Shown piece after piece: positions 1 to 8,701 of a stretch of DNA of 64,000 nucleotides (positions are counted from its first letter, which is position 1; every line of letters starts with the position of its first letter). The notes below the pieces were generated by a model that worked only from the letters and a program-made list of their open reading frames with translations, had not been told where the DNA came from and did no database searches. The DNA lies in NCBI GenBank assembly GCA_022749655.1, contig CP094243.1, positions 1,984,001 through 2,048,000 on the forward strand. Reading direction: 5' to 3'. The DNA comes from Xanthomonas phaseoli pv. phaseoli (GTDB taxonomy: Bacteria; Pseudomonadota; Gammaproteobacteria; Xanthomonadales; Xanthomonadaceae). Made by a program: the position numbers and the translations under genes.

Positions 1-234
1 AGCAGCACCTGCATCGGCATCGGCACACCGCATGCCCCTTCCATTGCGCTGGCCCCGTCAGTGACCAGCGGGCGCCGTTGCGAATTCCAGACAGGTGCGA
101 GCGGGTGCTCAGATCAACGTGTGGCTACGCACCGGCGTGGCCTTCATCACGCGTCGACGCAACGGGCGCCGGCCCAGACAGCCGGCGCCTTTGTACCTCT
201 CGCAATCAGAGAGTACGTCACGCAATCAGGGACA
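1..234. other. Left-edge gap, no supportable gene
   Basis: This is downstream of the GH3 gene in its transcription direction. On the minus strand there are possible ATGs near positions 44 and below that could begin the next gene of the glycosidase cluster running off the window. Too little sequence is present to support a gene. In known nix clusters GH92 and GH125 mannosidases follow, so that is what I would expect outside. Confidence 0.3.
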
Positions 235-2895
235 TTACTTGGGCAACGGCGAACGTCCCTGGATCGAAAACGACGCCGCATTGCCAACGGCGCCGGTGCC
301 CGGCTGCCCACCGCCGACGAACAACGTGTAGCTGCCGGCTTCCACCGCGCGCTGTCCGCTGCGGTCCACGTCGCTCAAGGCGCGCGCATCCAGCTCGAAG
401 GTCAGCGTGCGTTGCTCGCCCGCCGCAAGATGCACGCGCTGAAAACCGACCAGGCTGCGCAACGGCGACTGCGGGCGGTCCGGATATTGCAGATACACCT
501 GCGCCACTTCGTCGCCGGCACGTGCACCGGTGTTGCGCACGGTCGTGGTCACCTGCAACGTGTTGCCGGCTTGCAGCGTGGTGGTGGACAGCTGCGGCGC
601 GTCGTAGGCAAAGCGGGTGTAGCTCAGGCCATAGCCAAACGAAAACAGCGGCTCGCCCTTGAAGTAGCGATAGGTGCGGCCCTTCATGTCGTAACTGACG
701 TAGGCCGGCAGGTCCTTGGTGGAGCGGTAGAAGGTCACCGGCAGGCGGCCGCCGGGATTGTCGTCGCCGGCCAGCATGCGCGCGATCGCGGTGCCGCCGG
801 ACTGGCCCGGGTACCACGCGGCCACGATCGCATCGGCATGCGTCTTGGCCCAGTTCAAGGCCACCGCGCTGCCGCTCATCAGTACCACCACCAGCGGTTT
901 GCCCGAGGCCTTTGCCCGCTCGAGCAACGCTTGCTGCGGGGCGGGCAGGGCGATGTCGTTGCGGTCGCCGCCGTCGAAGCCGGGGACATCGATCCGCAAC
1001 TCTTCGCCTTCCACATCCGGCGACAGGCCAACGAAGGCGACCACCGCGTCTGCCTGTGCCACGGCCTGTTCGGCCTCGGCCAGTTGCGCGGCGGCAGGAG
1101 CCAGCCATTCCAGGCGCACGCCCTGATCCTGGCCGCGGTGCTCCATTTCCAGGCGAATCTTGCGTGGGCGGGTGTCGTCGAAATGCAGCACGGTTTCCAC
1201 GCTGCGGCCGTCGGCGTTGTGCATGCCGGCCGGCACGTGCTTGTCTTCGGCGTTGCCGGCAACCACCAGCTTGTCGTCGATATACAGGCGCACCGGGTCG
1301 TGTCCGCTGCAATCGAAGCAACGCGCCACGCGCACTGCCAGGGTGTAATCGCCAGCGCTGGGCGGCAGCAGTTCGCCGCTCCAGCGCACCGCATACCGGT
1401 CGGCCGGCACGCCCTTGACCGGGGCGACCTGATCCCAGTTGAAGCTCACCGTGCGGTCCTGCCGCACCACGCGTGCAGCACCGCGCATGTCGACGTTGTC
1501 GAAATATTCGCCACGCAGCCCCGGCTTGCCATCGCTGCGCAGTGCGGTCTCCGGGATCATGCCGGGCACGCCGGCAGCCAGCGGTGCGCCTTGTGCGTAG
1601 CTCACCTGCTGCGCGCCGAAGCGCTGACGCAGGCCCAGCAATGGCGTTACCGGCGCAGACGAGGTGCCCTGGTAATTGGCCTCAAATGCAGCCAGTGCGT
1701 CGGCATTCGGGCCGATCACTGCCACACGTGTGCCGGCTTTGAGCGGCAAGGTGTCGGCATCGTTCTTCAGCAGCACGATCGACTCGGCGGCCGCCTGCAA
1801 GGCCAGCGCACGATGCGCTGCGTTGTCCACGTCCTTCGCGCCGAGCCGCGCGTACGGATCCTTGCGCGGAGCCTCCAGCTCGCCCAGGCGGTAGCGCGCT
1901 GCAAACAGGCGCACCAACGATTGGTCGAGCAAGGCTTCGTCCACTTCGCCGCGCGCGATCGCCGTGCCGAGTTCGCGATAGGCATGCCCGCAATTGAGAT
2001 CATGCCCGGCCTTCAGTGCGGCGGCCGACGAGCCGGCGTTGTCCGGGCGGAAGTAATGGAACTGGGTCATGTCGTCTACGGCATCGCAGTCGGACACCAC
2101 AAAGCCCTTGAAGCCCCAGTCGCCGCGCACGCGGCCGTTGAGCAGCCAGTCCGCTGCGCAGACCGGGGTGCCGTGCAACGAGTTGTAGGCGCACATCACC
2201 GAGCCGGCCTGGCCTTCGACCAGCGCGGCGCGAAACGCAGGCGTATAGGTCGCTTCCACATCGTGCGGCGACACATCCACATCGAAGCCATGCCGTCCCG
2301 GCTCGGGGCCGCTGTGCACCGCGATGTGCTTGGGCGTGGCGATCGTGCGTGGATGGTCGAGATCCTCGCCCTGCAGGCCGCGGATGAAGCCCACCGCCAT
2401 TTGCCCGGTGAGAAACGGATCTTCGCCGTAGGTTTCCATGCCACGGCCCCAGCGCGGGTCGCGGAAGATGTTGATGTTGGGCGACCAGATGGTCAGGCCC
2501 GCGTAGCGTTTATGGTCCTTGCCCGGACCACCGGCCTGGTTGAACTTGGCGCGCGCTTCGGTGGACACCACCGTGCCCACTTGTTGCATCAGGCGGGTAT
2601 TCCAGCTCGCCGCCAGGCCGATCGACTGCGGAAACACCGTGGCGTAGCCGTTGCGCGCGATGCCGTGCAGGCCTTCGCTCCACCACTCATAGGCGGGGAT
2701 GCCCAGGCGCGGAATCGCCGGTGCATCGTTCATGGCCTGCGCCACTTTTTCTTCGCGGCTCATTTGCGCGACCAGGGCGGCGGCGCGCTGTTCGGGCGAT
2801 CCGCCCCGTTCGGCAGGGGCGGCAAGGGCGAGGCAGGGCAGTGTCAGGCCAAGGCCCACTGCCATGGCAAGGCGCGATACAAACACGGACGACAT
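235..2895 (-). CDS. nixI: GH3 glycoside hydrolase with PA14 domain (N-glycan beta-xylosidase type)
   Basis: A secreted family-3 glycoside hydrolase of 886 residues. A signal peptide (about residues 1-25) ends in ALA. The GH3 N-terminal barrel contains the nucleophile motif VVSDCDAV with Asp269, followed by the GH3 C-terminal domain. A PA14 insertion (about 430-590) carries the YTLAVR and CFDCSG stretches, and a fibronectin-III-like end follows. I chose the ATG at 2895 because AGGAG lies 7 bases before it; the frame is open further upstream but that part is repeat sequence. It is the last visible gene of the GH29-GH18-GH20-GH2-GH3 array. In X. campestris the GH3 enzyme of the nix cluster (NixI) is described as removing beta-1,2-xylose from plant N-glycans; assignment here rests on family and gene order. 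Beta-glucosidase is the alternative. Confidence 0.85.
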   Translation of the reverse strand: MSSVFVSRLAMAVGLGLTLPCLALAAPAERGGSPEQRAAALVAQMSREEKVAQAMNDAPAIPRLGIPAYEWWSEGLHGIARNGYATVFPQSIGLAASWNTRLMQQVGTVVSTEARAKFNQAGGPGKDHKRYAGLTIWSPNINIFRDPRWGRGMETYGEDPFLTGQMAVGFIRGLQGEDLDHPRTIATPKHIAVHSGPEPGRHGFDVDVSPHDVEATYTPAFRAALVEGQAGSVMCAYNSLHGTPVCAADWLLNGRVRGDWGFKGFVVSDCDAVDDMTQFHYFRPDNAGSSAAALKAGHDLNCGHAYRELGTAIARGEVDEALLDQSLVRLFAARYRLGELEAPRKDPYARLGAKDVDNAAHRALALQAAAESIVLLKNDADTLPLKAGTRVAVIGPNADALAAFEANYQGTSSAPVTPLLGLRQRFGAQQVSYAQGAPLAAGVPGMIPETALRSDGKPGLRGEYFDNVDMRGAARVVRQDRTVSFNWDQVAPVKGVPADRYAVRWSGELLPPSAGDYTLAVRVARCFDCSGHDPVRLYIDDKLVVAGNAEDKHVPAGMHNADGRSVETVLHFDDTRPRKIRLEMEHRGQDQGVRLEWLAPAAAQLAEAEQAVAQADAVVAFVGLSPDVEGEELRIDVPGFDGGDRNDIALPAPQQALLERAKASGKPLVVVLMSGSAVALNWAKTHADAIVAAWYPGQSGGTAIARMLAGDDNPGGRLPVTFYRSTKDLPAYVSYDMKGRTYRYFKGEPLFSFGYGLSYTRFAYDAPQLSTTTLQAGNTLQVTTTVRNTGARAGDEVAQVYLQYPDRPQSPLRSLVGFQRVHLAAGEQRTLTFELDARALSDVDRSGQRAVEAGSYTLFVGGGQPGTGAVGNAASFSIQGRSPLPK

Positions 2896-3032
2896 GGATT
2901 TACTCCTGGGCGGCGGCCAAGGCCGCTGGGCATTGTTCTGGTAGTGCCGCAATGGCTGCGGCGAGGTGAAGGGTGAGGCGCGGCGGTGGCATGCGTGCCG
3001 TGGGTGACGGCTGGTGCTGGTCTTGCGGTGGG

Positions 3033-3277
3033 CCCTCATCCGCCCCTGTGGGCACCTTCTCCCGCCAGCGGGAGAAGGGCATTCATGCGCGAAGGAAGAT
3101 GTGCATCGCAAGAGATCGAGTCTCTCATCGCAAGAAATCAAGTCCTTCATTGCTAGAAACCAAGTCCTTCATTGCGAGAAATCCAGTCTTTCATTGCGAG
3201 AAATCCAGTCTCTCATTGCAAGAAATCCAATCCTTCTCCCGCGTTGCGGGAGAAGGTGCCCGAAGGGCGGATGAGGG
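3033..3277. repeat. Composite intergenic repeat: inverted hairpin elements flanking a 22-bp array
   Basis: Two arms about 46 bp long, 3033-3079 and 3232-3277, are near-perfect inverted copies of each other. Each contains its own hairpin (CCTTCTCCCGC facing GCGGGAGAAGG) and a CCCTCATCCGCCC end. Between them lies the 22-bp tandem array listed separately. The element fills the space between the GH2 and GH3 genes, so the GH3 transcript would carry it as a structured leader if both are co-transcribed. The TTCTCCCGC hairpin type recurs between genes in Xanthomonas genomes (recalled, not checked). Confidence 0.8.
3107..3238. repeat. 22-bp tandem repeat, six units
   Basis: Six consecutive 22-bp units start at 3107, 3129, 3151, 3173, 3195 and 3217, with the consensus TGCGAGAAATCCAGTCTTTCAT and one to five differences per unit. 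There are no unique spacers, so it is not a CRISPR array. Short reading frames cross it on both strands but show no protein family features. Confidence 0.88.
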
Positions 3278-3289
3278 CCGCCCTGCTTC

Positions 3290-5980
3290 TTATTTCGCAG
3301 CCGCTGCCTCCTGCGGCTCGGCCGGTGCGCCAGCCAGGGTCGAGGCCAGATCGCGCACCTGCAGCGCCGCCTGCACCTGCGCGAGCGGAAGCTTGCTGGA
3401 GACATGCACGATCAGCGGCTCGCCCGGCAGCAGGTCGAAGGCATTGTCCGACAGCGTGGCATCCACATCGCCGAACGACAGCCAGACCTCGCGCGCCAGC
3501 GTGTTGCTGGTCAGTGTGAGTGCGTAGCCATCACCATCGGCACGCCACTGGCCGTCGATCTTCGCGGCCGGCAAGGCAAGCTGCTTGGCCGGCGCGAAGA
3601 ACATCACCTCACGCGAGAGCAGCCTGTCGCCGTCCAACAGCTCGAACACTGCATAGGTGCGCTTGGGATCGGCGCTGCCCAGCAATTGCTTGTCGCTGAA
3701 GTTGCCCACCTGCAGGCTGCTCAGCGGTTTGACCGTGGCTTTTTCTTCGCGCTTGCTCAGCACCTTGCCATCCATGCCCATCACCCGCATGCGCCAGCGT
3801 GCTGCCAGCGGGGTGGTGCGGTCGGACACCAGCGACACCTCGGTCTGGCCCTTGTCGTTGCGCAACGCGGCAATCATTTCCGGCGCGTAGAATCGGCGTG
3901 CGTGGTAATGCAGCGCCTTCCAGCGGCCGTAGTAATCCACGCTGGACCACGACGCGCCCGGCCACACATCGTTGAGCTGCCAGTACAGCGACCCCATCGA
4001 CTGCGGACGCGAGGCGCGCAGATGCGAAGCGGCGATGTTGATGCCTTCGGCCTGCATCAGCTGACTCAGGTAGACGAAGCTTTCGAAATCCTTGGGCTCG
4101 CCGAATTCGCGGCGGATGTACAGCATCAGCCGCTTGTTGCCGTTGCCCTTGTCGAACTTCTGATGCACGCGCATCACCGGCGATTCCGGATCCATGTCGC
4201 CGGGCTCGGCAAATGCACGCACGGTGCGCATGTCGGGGAACGACTGCAGGCCGTATTCGGACATGAAGCGTGGGGTGACGTTGAGGTATTCGGTGACCGG
4301 CAGGGCAGGGCCGCCCCACACCTTCCAGTAATGCATGTCGCCATCGTTGGTCTGGTCGGCCGCGCCATCGAAATCGGTGCCCGGCGAGGTAGCCCAGTAC
4401 GGTACGTCGCTATCGTAGGTGGCCACCACTTCGCGGAACACGGTGCCGAACAGGGTCGTCATGCCGCGTTCGATGCGGGCGCGTTCTTCCGGGTCCACCG
4501 ACTGCTTGAACTTGACCCGGTCGCCCCAGTTTTCCCAGCCGGTCTGCACCTCGTTGTTGCCGCACCACAACACGATGCTGGGGTGGTCGCGCAGCCGCTT
4601 GACCTGTTCGATCGCCTCCTGCCGGGTGTTCTCGCGGAACTCCACGTCGTACGGCGGTACCGCGCCGCCGAACATGAAGTCCTGCCAGATCATGATGCCC
4701 AGTTCGTCGGCGACCTCGTAAAAATAGTCGTCCTGGTAATGCCCGCCGCCCCACATGCGCAGCATGTTCATGTTGGCATCGCGCGCATCCTGCAAGGTGC
4801 TGCGCATGCGCTCGTGCGTGACACGTGCCGGGAAGGCATCCAGTGGAATCAGGTTGGCCCCCTTGGCGAAGATCGGGATGCCGTTGATCACGATCTCCAT
4901 GCTCTTGCCGAACTGGTCTTTTTCGCGGCGCAGCTCCACCGAACGCAGGCCGGTGACGCGCTTGATCTGCTGGCTGTCGCCATCGGCATCGCGCACGTTG
5001 GCCACGAAGGTGTAGCGGTCCTGCGCGCCGTAACCGGCCGGAAACCAGCGCTTGGGATGGGCGATGCGCACCGCCAGATCGATGCGGTTCCGGCCGGGAT
5101 CGACCACTGCGTCCTGGGTGAACTGGCCGACTTTCTGCCCATCCGGGCCCAGTACATCCAGCGTCACCTGCACCGGCCCGCTGCGGCCGGCCTGCAGGTC
5201 CAGCTGCGCCTGCAATTGCGCGCTATCGGCATCCACCCGTTGCTGGGCGATATGCAGCCCATCCACACGCACGGCGTCCCACGCTTCCACGCGCACATCC
5301 TTCCAGATGCCGGCGTTGACCATGCGCGGGCCCCAATCCCAACCGAAGTTGTACGGCGCCTTGCGCACATAGGTCGAGCTGTGGCGTGCTTCGGGCTCGT
5401 CGCCGAACGCCGAATCGTAGGCGCCCGGCAGCGCATACGGCTGCTTGGCCAGCCACGGCTGGATCTTCTTGATCGGCGAATACAGCTTGACCTCGAGCAC
5501 GTTGTCGCCGCGCTTGAGCAGGGATTTTGCATCCACGCGCCACTGCCGGAACATGTTGTCGGCGCTGAGCAGCGTCTTGCCATTGAGGGTGACCTCGGCA
5601 AACGTGTCCAGGCCGTCGAACACCAGCTCGACATGTTCGCGCTTGAGCGTGGCCGCATCGACATTGAAGCGGGTCTGGTACTGCCAATCGCTTAAGCCCG
5701 CCCACTGGATCTTGCCTTCGTTGTCGCGATAGAACGGGTCGGGCACGATCTTGGCGGCGATCAGGTCGGTCTGCACCGCACCGGGCACCTGCGCCGGTAG
5801 CCACGCCGCTGCCTTCGGATACGTCTTGCCCTGCTCCTGACCCGGCACCAGCCGCACCTGCCAGCCGCTGTCCAGCGTCACTGCCGAAGGCGGCGCTGCC
5901 CAGGCCTGCGAGAGGGCCAAGGCCAGGGCAAGCCCGAGACGGGCGGGGGCGGGAACAAAACGATGACGGGACAGGGGCAT
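3290..5980 (-). CDS. Beta-mannosidase, GH2
   Basis: Family-2 beta-mannosidase of 896 residues, expected to cleave the Man-beta-1,4-GlcNAc bond of the N-glycan core in the periplasm. The signal peptide (about 1-28) ends QAWA. The sugar-binding sandwich domain contains the DWGPRMVNAGIWKDV stretch typical of GH2 mannosidases. The catalytic barrel carries the acid/base motif WCGNNEVQ (Glu477) and the nucleophile motif FMSEYGLQSFP (Glu575). Length is usual for the family. The ATG has AGGAG ten bases upstream. It starts 11 bases after the GH20 stop, so the two are translated from one message. By order it corresponds to nixH of the X. campestris cluster (inference). Confidence 0.9.
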   Translation of the reverse strand: MPLSRHRFVPAPARLGLALALALSQAWAAPPSAVTLDSGWQVRLVPGQEQGKTYPKAAAWLPAQVPGAVQTDLIAAKIVPDPFYRDNEGKIQWAGLSDWQYQTRFNVDAATLKREHVELVFDGLDTFAEVTLNGKTLLSADNMFRQWRVDAKSLLKRGDNVLEVKLYSPIKKIQPWLAKQPYALPGAYDSAFGDEPEARHSSTYVRKAPYNFGWDWGPRMVNAGIWKDVRVEAWDAVRVDGLHIAQQRVDADSAQLQAQLDLQAGRSGPVQVTLDVLGPDGQKVGQFTQDAVVDPGRNRIDLAVRIAHPKRWFPAGYGAQDRYTFVANVRDADGDSQQIKRVTGLRSVELRREKDQFGKSMEIVINGIPIFAKGANLIPLDAFPARVTHERMRSTLQDARDANMNMLRMWGGGHYQDDYFYEVADELGIMIWQDFMFGGAVPPYDVEFRENTRQEAIEQVKRLRDHPSIVLWCGNNEVQTGWENWGDRVKFKQSVDPEERARIERGMTTLFGTVFREVVATYDSDVPYWATSPGTDFDGAADQTNDGDMHYWKVWGGPALPVTEYLNVTPRFMSEYGLQSFPDMRTVRAFAEPGDMDPESPVMRVHQKFDKGNGNKRLMLYIRREFGEPKDFESFVYLSQLMQAEGINIAASHLRASRPQSMGSLYWQLNDVWPGASWSSVDYYGRWKALHYHARRFYAPEMIAALRNDKGQTEVSLVSDRTTPLAARWRMRVMGMDGKVLSKREEKATVKPLSSLQVGNFSDKQLLGSADPKRTYAVFELLDGDRLLSREVMFFAPAKQLALPAAKIDGQWRADGDGYALTLTSNTLAREVWLSFGDVDATLSDNAFDLLPGEPLIVHVSSKLPLAQVQAALQVRDLASTLAGAPAEPQEAAAAK

Positions 5981-5991
5981 GCGTGACTCTC

Positions 5992-8388
5992 CTAGGGTGG
6001 CTCAGCGCGTGGCGGCGGGGGCGCCTGCGCAGTGGTTTCAATCAATTGGACGGCGCCGACGGCATACAGGGGGCCGCGGATCGGCGCGGTGAAGCGCAGG
6101 CACAGATCGTGGATGCCGGTGCGTGCAGGCAGTGCGGTTTCCAGGGTGAATTGTTCGCCCAGGGTGTCGCTGCGCGGCAGTTGCACGCTGGCGATCAGCT
6201 CGCCGTCGCAGCCCAGGCGCACTTCCAGCTCACCGCCGCGGGTCTTGGCCGGGTATTGCACGACCTTGGATTGCTCGTGCGCCAGGCCGAAGTTGTTGGG
6301 CAGGCGTGCCGCTTCGATGCGGATGGCGCCGATACCGTCCAGCCGTGCCTGCGGATACAGGCGGCAGGCATGGAACAGGTCGACGTTGTACACCGGCGTG
6401 TCGGCGCCGGTCATCTCCGGCAACAGCGGCAGGCGCAAGCCGAGCGCGCCGGTGTCGACGCAGTGCTGCAATCCCTGCGTATCCACCCGCAACAAGCTCG
6501 CGCGATCGAAGATACGGCTGCGCGTGGCCGCTAGCGGCGTGCCGCTCGCATCGAACGTGGCGGCCTTGACCGTGGTCGGCAATTGAATCGCGAACGGCGC
6601 GCTGTAGCGCGGCGATGCCGGCGTGGGCGCGCTGCCGTCGATGGTGTAGTGCAGCATGCCCGCGCCGGCTTGCGTGCTCAGCGCCACCTTGGCCGGCCCG
6701 CCGGCGAGCACCGGATTAGATCCGCCTTCCAACGCGATATCGGCAGCGAAGGCGCCGTCGCTATAGTCGATGCCCAGCGCCTTGTAGCGCTGCAGCTGCG
6801 CCGGCATGCGCGCCAGAAAGCTGTCCCAGTTGCGCGCTGCCGGCGGCGACCAGGTCACTTCCGCTACCGCAGCCAGCCGCGGAAACAGGGCGTGATCCAC
6901 ATGCCAGCGTGAGGGGATGTATTCGGACCACAGCGCGCCTTGTGCGCCCAGTACATGCCTGGCCTGTTCGGCGCCGAGCTTGGCCGGCACCGGATCGAAT
7001 GCGTAGACCTTGGACAGCGGCAATACGGTCATGCGACCGTTCGGTTCATCGCTGCGCGTGGTCTGCAGGTTGTCCAGATAAAGCCAGTCGCCCGGCGCCA
7101 GCACCACATCGTGGCCCTGCTTTGCTGCGGTCACTGCACCTTCGATGCCGCGCCACGACATCACCGACGCACTGGCCGGCACGCCGCCTTCCAGAATTTC
7201 ATCCCAGCCGATCATGCGGCGGCCGTGCTGGGTGAGGTAGGCCGCCAGCTGTTCGTTGAACCAGCCTTGCATCGCATGCGCGTCCTTGACCCCGAGCTTG
7301 CGCATCTGCGCGCGCACCGCCGGCGAGGCTTCCCACTGATCCTTCACCGCCTCATCGCCACCGATGTGGATGTAGGTCGACGGGAACAAGGTCAGCACTT
7401 CGTCCAGCACGTTGGTGATGAAGGTCAGGCTGCGTTCGCTGGTATTGAACAGGTAGGGGTTGACGCCCCAGTCCACGCCCACCTGCGTGCGTGCGCCGGG
7501 TACGCCCACTTCCTCGGGATAGGCAGCAACGGCCGCCTGCGCATGGCCGGGCATGTCCAGTTCGGGCAGCACGGTGATATGCAGGCGCGCCGCATAGGCG
7601 ACGATCTCGCTGATCTGTTCCTGTGTGTAGAAGCCGCCATAACGCTGCGGCGTGCCATGCTGGCCGGCGCCGGGCGGTGTACGCCATGCGCCCACCTCGG
7701 TGAGCTTGGGATAGCGCTTGATCTCGATGCGCCAGCCCTGGTCATCGGTGAGATGCCAATGCAGCACGTTGAGCTTGTGCAGGGCCATCGTATCGAGCAC
7801 ATGCTTGACCGTGTCCACATCATGGAAATGCCGGGCCACATCCAGATGCTGGCCGCGCCAGCTGAAACGCGGCCAGTCGCGGATCGCCACCGCCGGTACC
7901 TGGACCTCGCCCTTGCGTGCATCCGGTGTCATCAATTGCCAGGCGCTGATTGCGCCATACAACAAGCCGGCACCATCGCGCGCGGTGATACGCACGCCCT
8001 CGGCATCTGCCTCCAGGCTGTAGCCTTCCTTGTGCGCCACCGGTGCCTGCGCGCTGCGCTCCAGGCGGATGCTGCCAGGCGATGCGCTGGTTTCGGCGCG
8101 CACTTCCAAGCGCAGCCCACGCGTGCGTTGCAGCAGGTCGGCCAGATGTTCGGCACTGCGCCGTGCATCGGCGTCGCCGGGCACGATCGAGATCACCGTG
8201 CCGGCGCCCACCGTGAAGCTGCCGCTACCGCGTTTGACCTCGACTGCTGCGGGAATCAGTGGCAACGGAGTACCCGCCGTGCTTGCGGTTGCCGCAGCAG
8301 AGGTGCCCGCCGTGGCAGCGGCCGGAGAGGTGCCTGGCGCACGTTGACCGCAGCCGGCCAGCGACATGGCTGCGAACGCAAAGCGCAA
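5992..8388 (-). CDS. Beta-N-acetylhexosaminidase, GH20 lipoprotein
   Basis: Removes terminal beta-linked GlcNAc. The N-terminus contains a lipobox (SLAGC), implying a lipid-anchored protein. An N-terminal GH20 domain precedes the catalytic barrel with the Asp-Glu pair in IHIGGDEAV (Asp345/Glu346). A C-terminal region with the TIDGSAPTPASPRYSAP stretch resembles a chitobiase C-terminal domain. The start is uncertain: the only in-frame start is a TTG at 8388 with no visible ribosome site, and the signal peptide looks cut short. The same frame upstream still reads basic and signal-like (RRSPRACLRFAFAAM). A lost base just upstream, so that translation would begin near 8456, would repair it. By order it corresponds to nixG (inference). 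An IS256-type element lies upstream and may block co-transcription with GH18. Confidence 0.85.
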   Translation of the reverse strand: MRFAFAAMSLAGCGQRAPGTSPAAATAGTSAAATASTAGTPLPLIPAAVEVKRGSGSFTVGAGTVISIVPGDADARRSAEHLADLLQRTRGLRLEVRAETSASPGSIRLERSAQAPVAHKEGYSLEADAEGVRITARDGAGLLYGAISAWQLMTPDARKGEVQVPAVAIRDWPRFSWRGQHLDVARHFHDVDTVKHVLDTMALHKLNVLHWHLTDDQGWRIEIKRYPKLTEVGAWRTPPGAGQHGTPQRYGGFYTQEQISEIVAYAARLHITVLPELDMPGHAQAAVAAYPEEVGVPGARTQVGVDWGVNPYLFNTSERSLTFITNVLDEVLTLFPSTYIHIGGDEAVKDQWEASPAVRAQMRKLGVKDAHAMQGWFNEQLAAYLTQHGRRMIGWDEILEGGVPASASVMSWRGIEGAVTAAKQGHDVVLAPGDWLYLDNLQTTRSDEPNGRMTVLPLSKVYAFDPVPAKLGAEQARHVLGAQGALWSEYIPSRWHVDHALFPRLAAVAEVTWSPPAARNWDSFLARMPAQLQRYKALGIDYSDGAFAADIALEGGSNPVLAGGPAKVALSTQAGAGMLHYTIDGSAPTPASPRYSAPFAIQLPTTVKAATFDASGTPLAATRSRIFDRASLLRVDTQGLQHCVDTGALGLRLPLLPEMTGADTPVYNVDLFHACRLYPQARLDGIGAIRIEAARLPNNFGLAHEQSKVVQYPAKTRGGELEVRLGCDGELIASVQLPRSDTLGEQFTLETALPARTGIHDLCLRFTAPIRGPLYAVGAVQLIETTAQAPPPPRAEPP

Positions 8389-8693
8389 GCAGGCGCGAGG
8401 AGAACGGCGCGACGGCTGTCGGGCGTGCGGTGGGTGCGGAGTTCGACATCATGCAATCACATCCCGGTATGGCGGCGGTACACGGCAGCCACGCACAGTA
8501 GCAAAGCCGTGTCGGAAGACGCAGTGACTGGCGCACGCTTCGTCCCGTTGCGCAGCGACGTACTGCGTGACCATGCGATCACGTCAGGGGAGCGGTCGCT
8601 GCAAAGCGGGCGCGGGCAACGCTGGAACCGGACTGCAGCCACGCAGTCCAATTCCTTGCACCAACCGCGCCCGCCTGATCACTATGCCGTCGT
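8389..8693. other. Gap between the GH20 gene and the IS256-family element
   Basis: About 305 bases that originally separated the GH18 stop from the GH20 start. I see no gene, strong promoter or repeat. The part next to 8388 probably encodes the true N-terminus of the GH20 lipoprotein in a shifted frame. Confidence 0.4.
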
Positions 8694-8701
8694 CGCGCCG
8701 T
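8694..8701. repeat. Target-site duplication of the IS256-family element (left copy)
   Basis: CGCGCCGT lies directly before the left terminal repeat and again directly after the right one at 10031-10038. Eight base pairs is normal for IS256-family insertions. Its perfect state argues for a recent, simple insertion. Confidence 0.92.

Noticed and set aside
61-2976. 971-codon open frame on the plus strand opposite the GH3 gene
   Set aside because: It lies antisense to a well-supported enzyme, has no family motifs, and is a typical by-product of high-GC codon use.
3107-3238. Possible CRISPR array
   Set aside because: Units are directly tandem with no spacers and no cas genes are nearby.
3404-5695. 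763-codon open frame antisense to the GH2 mannosidase
   Set aside because: No recognisable domain or ribosome site; the opposite strand carries both GH2 catalytic motifs.
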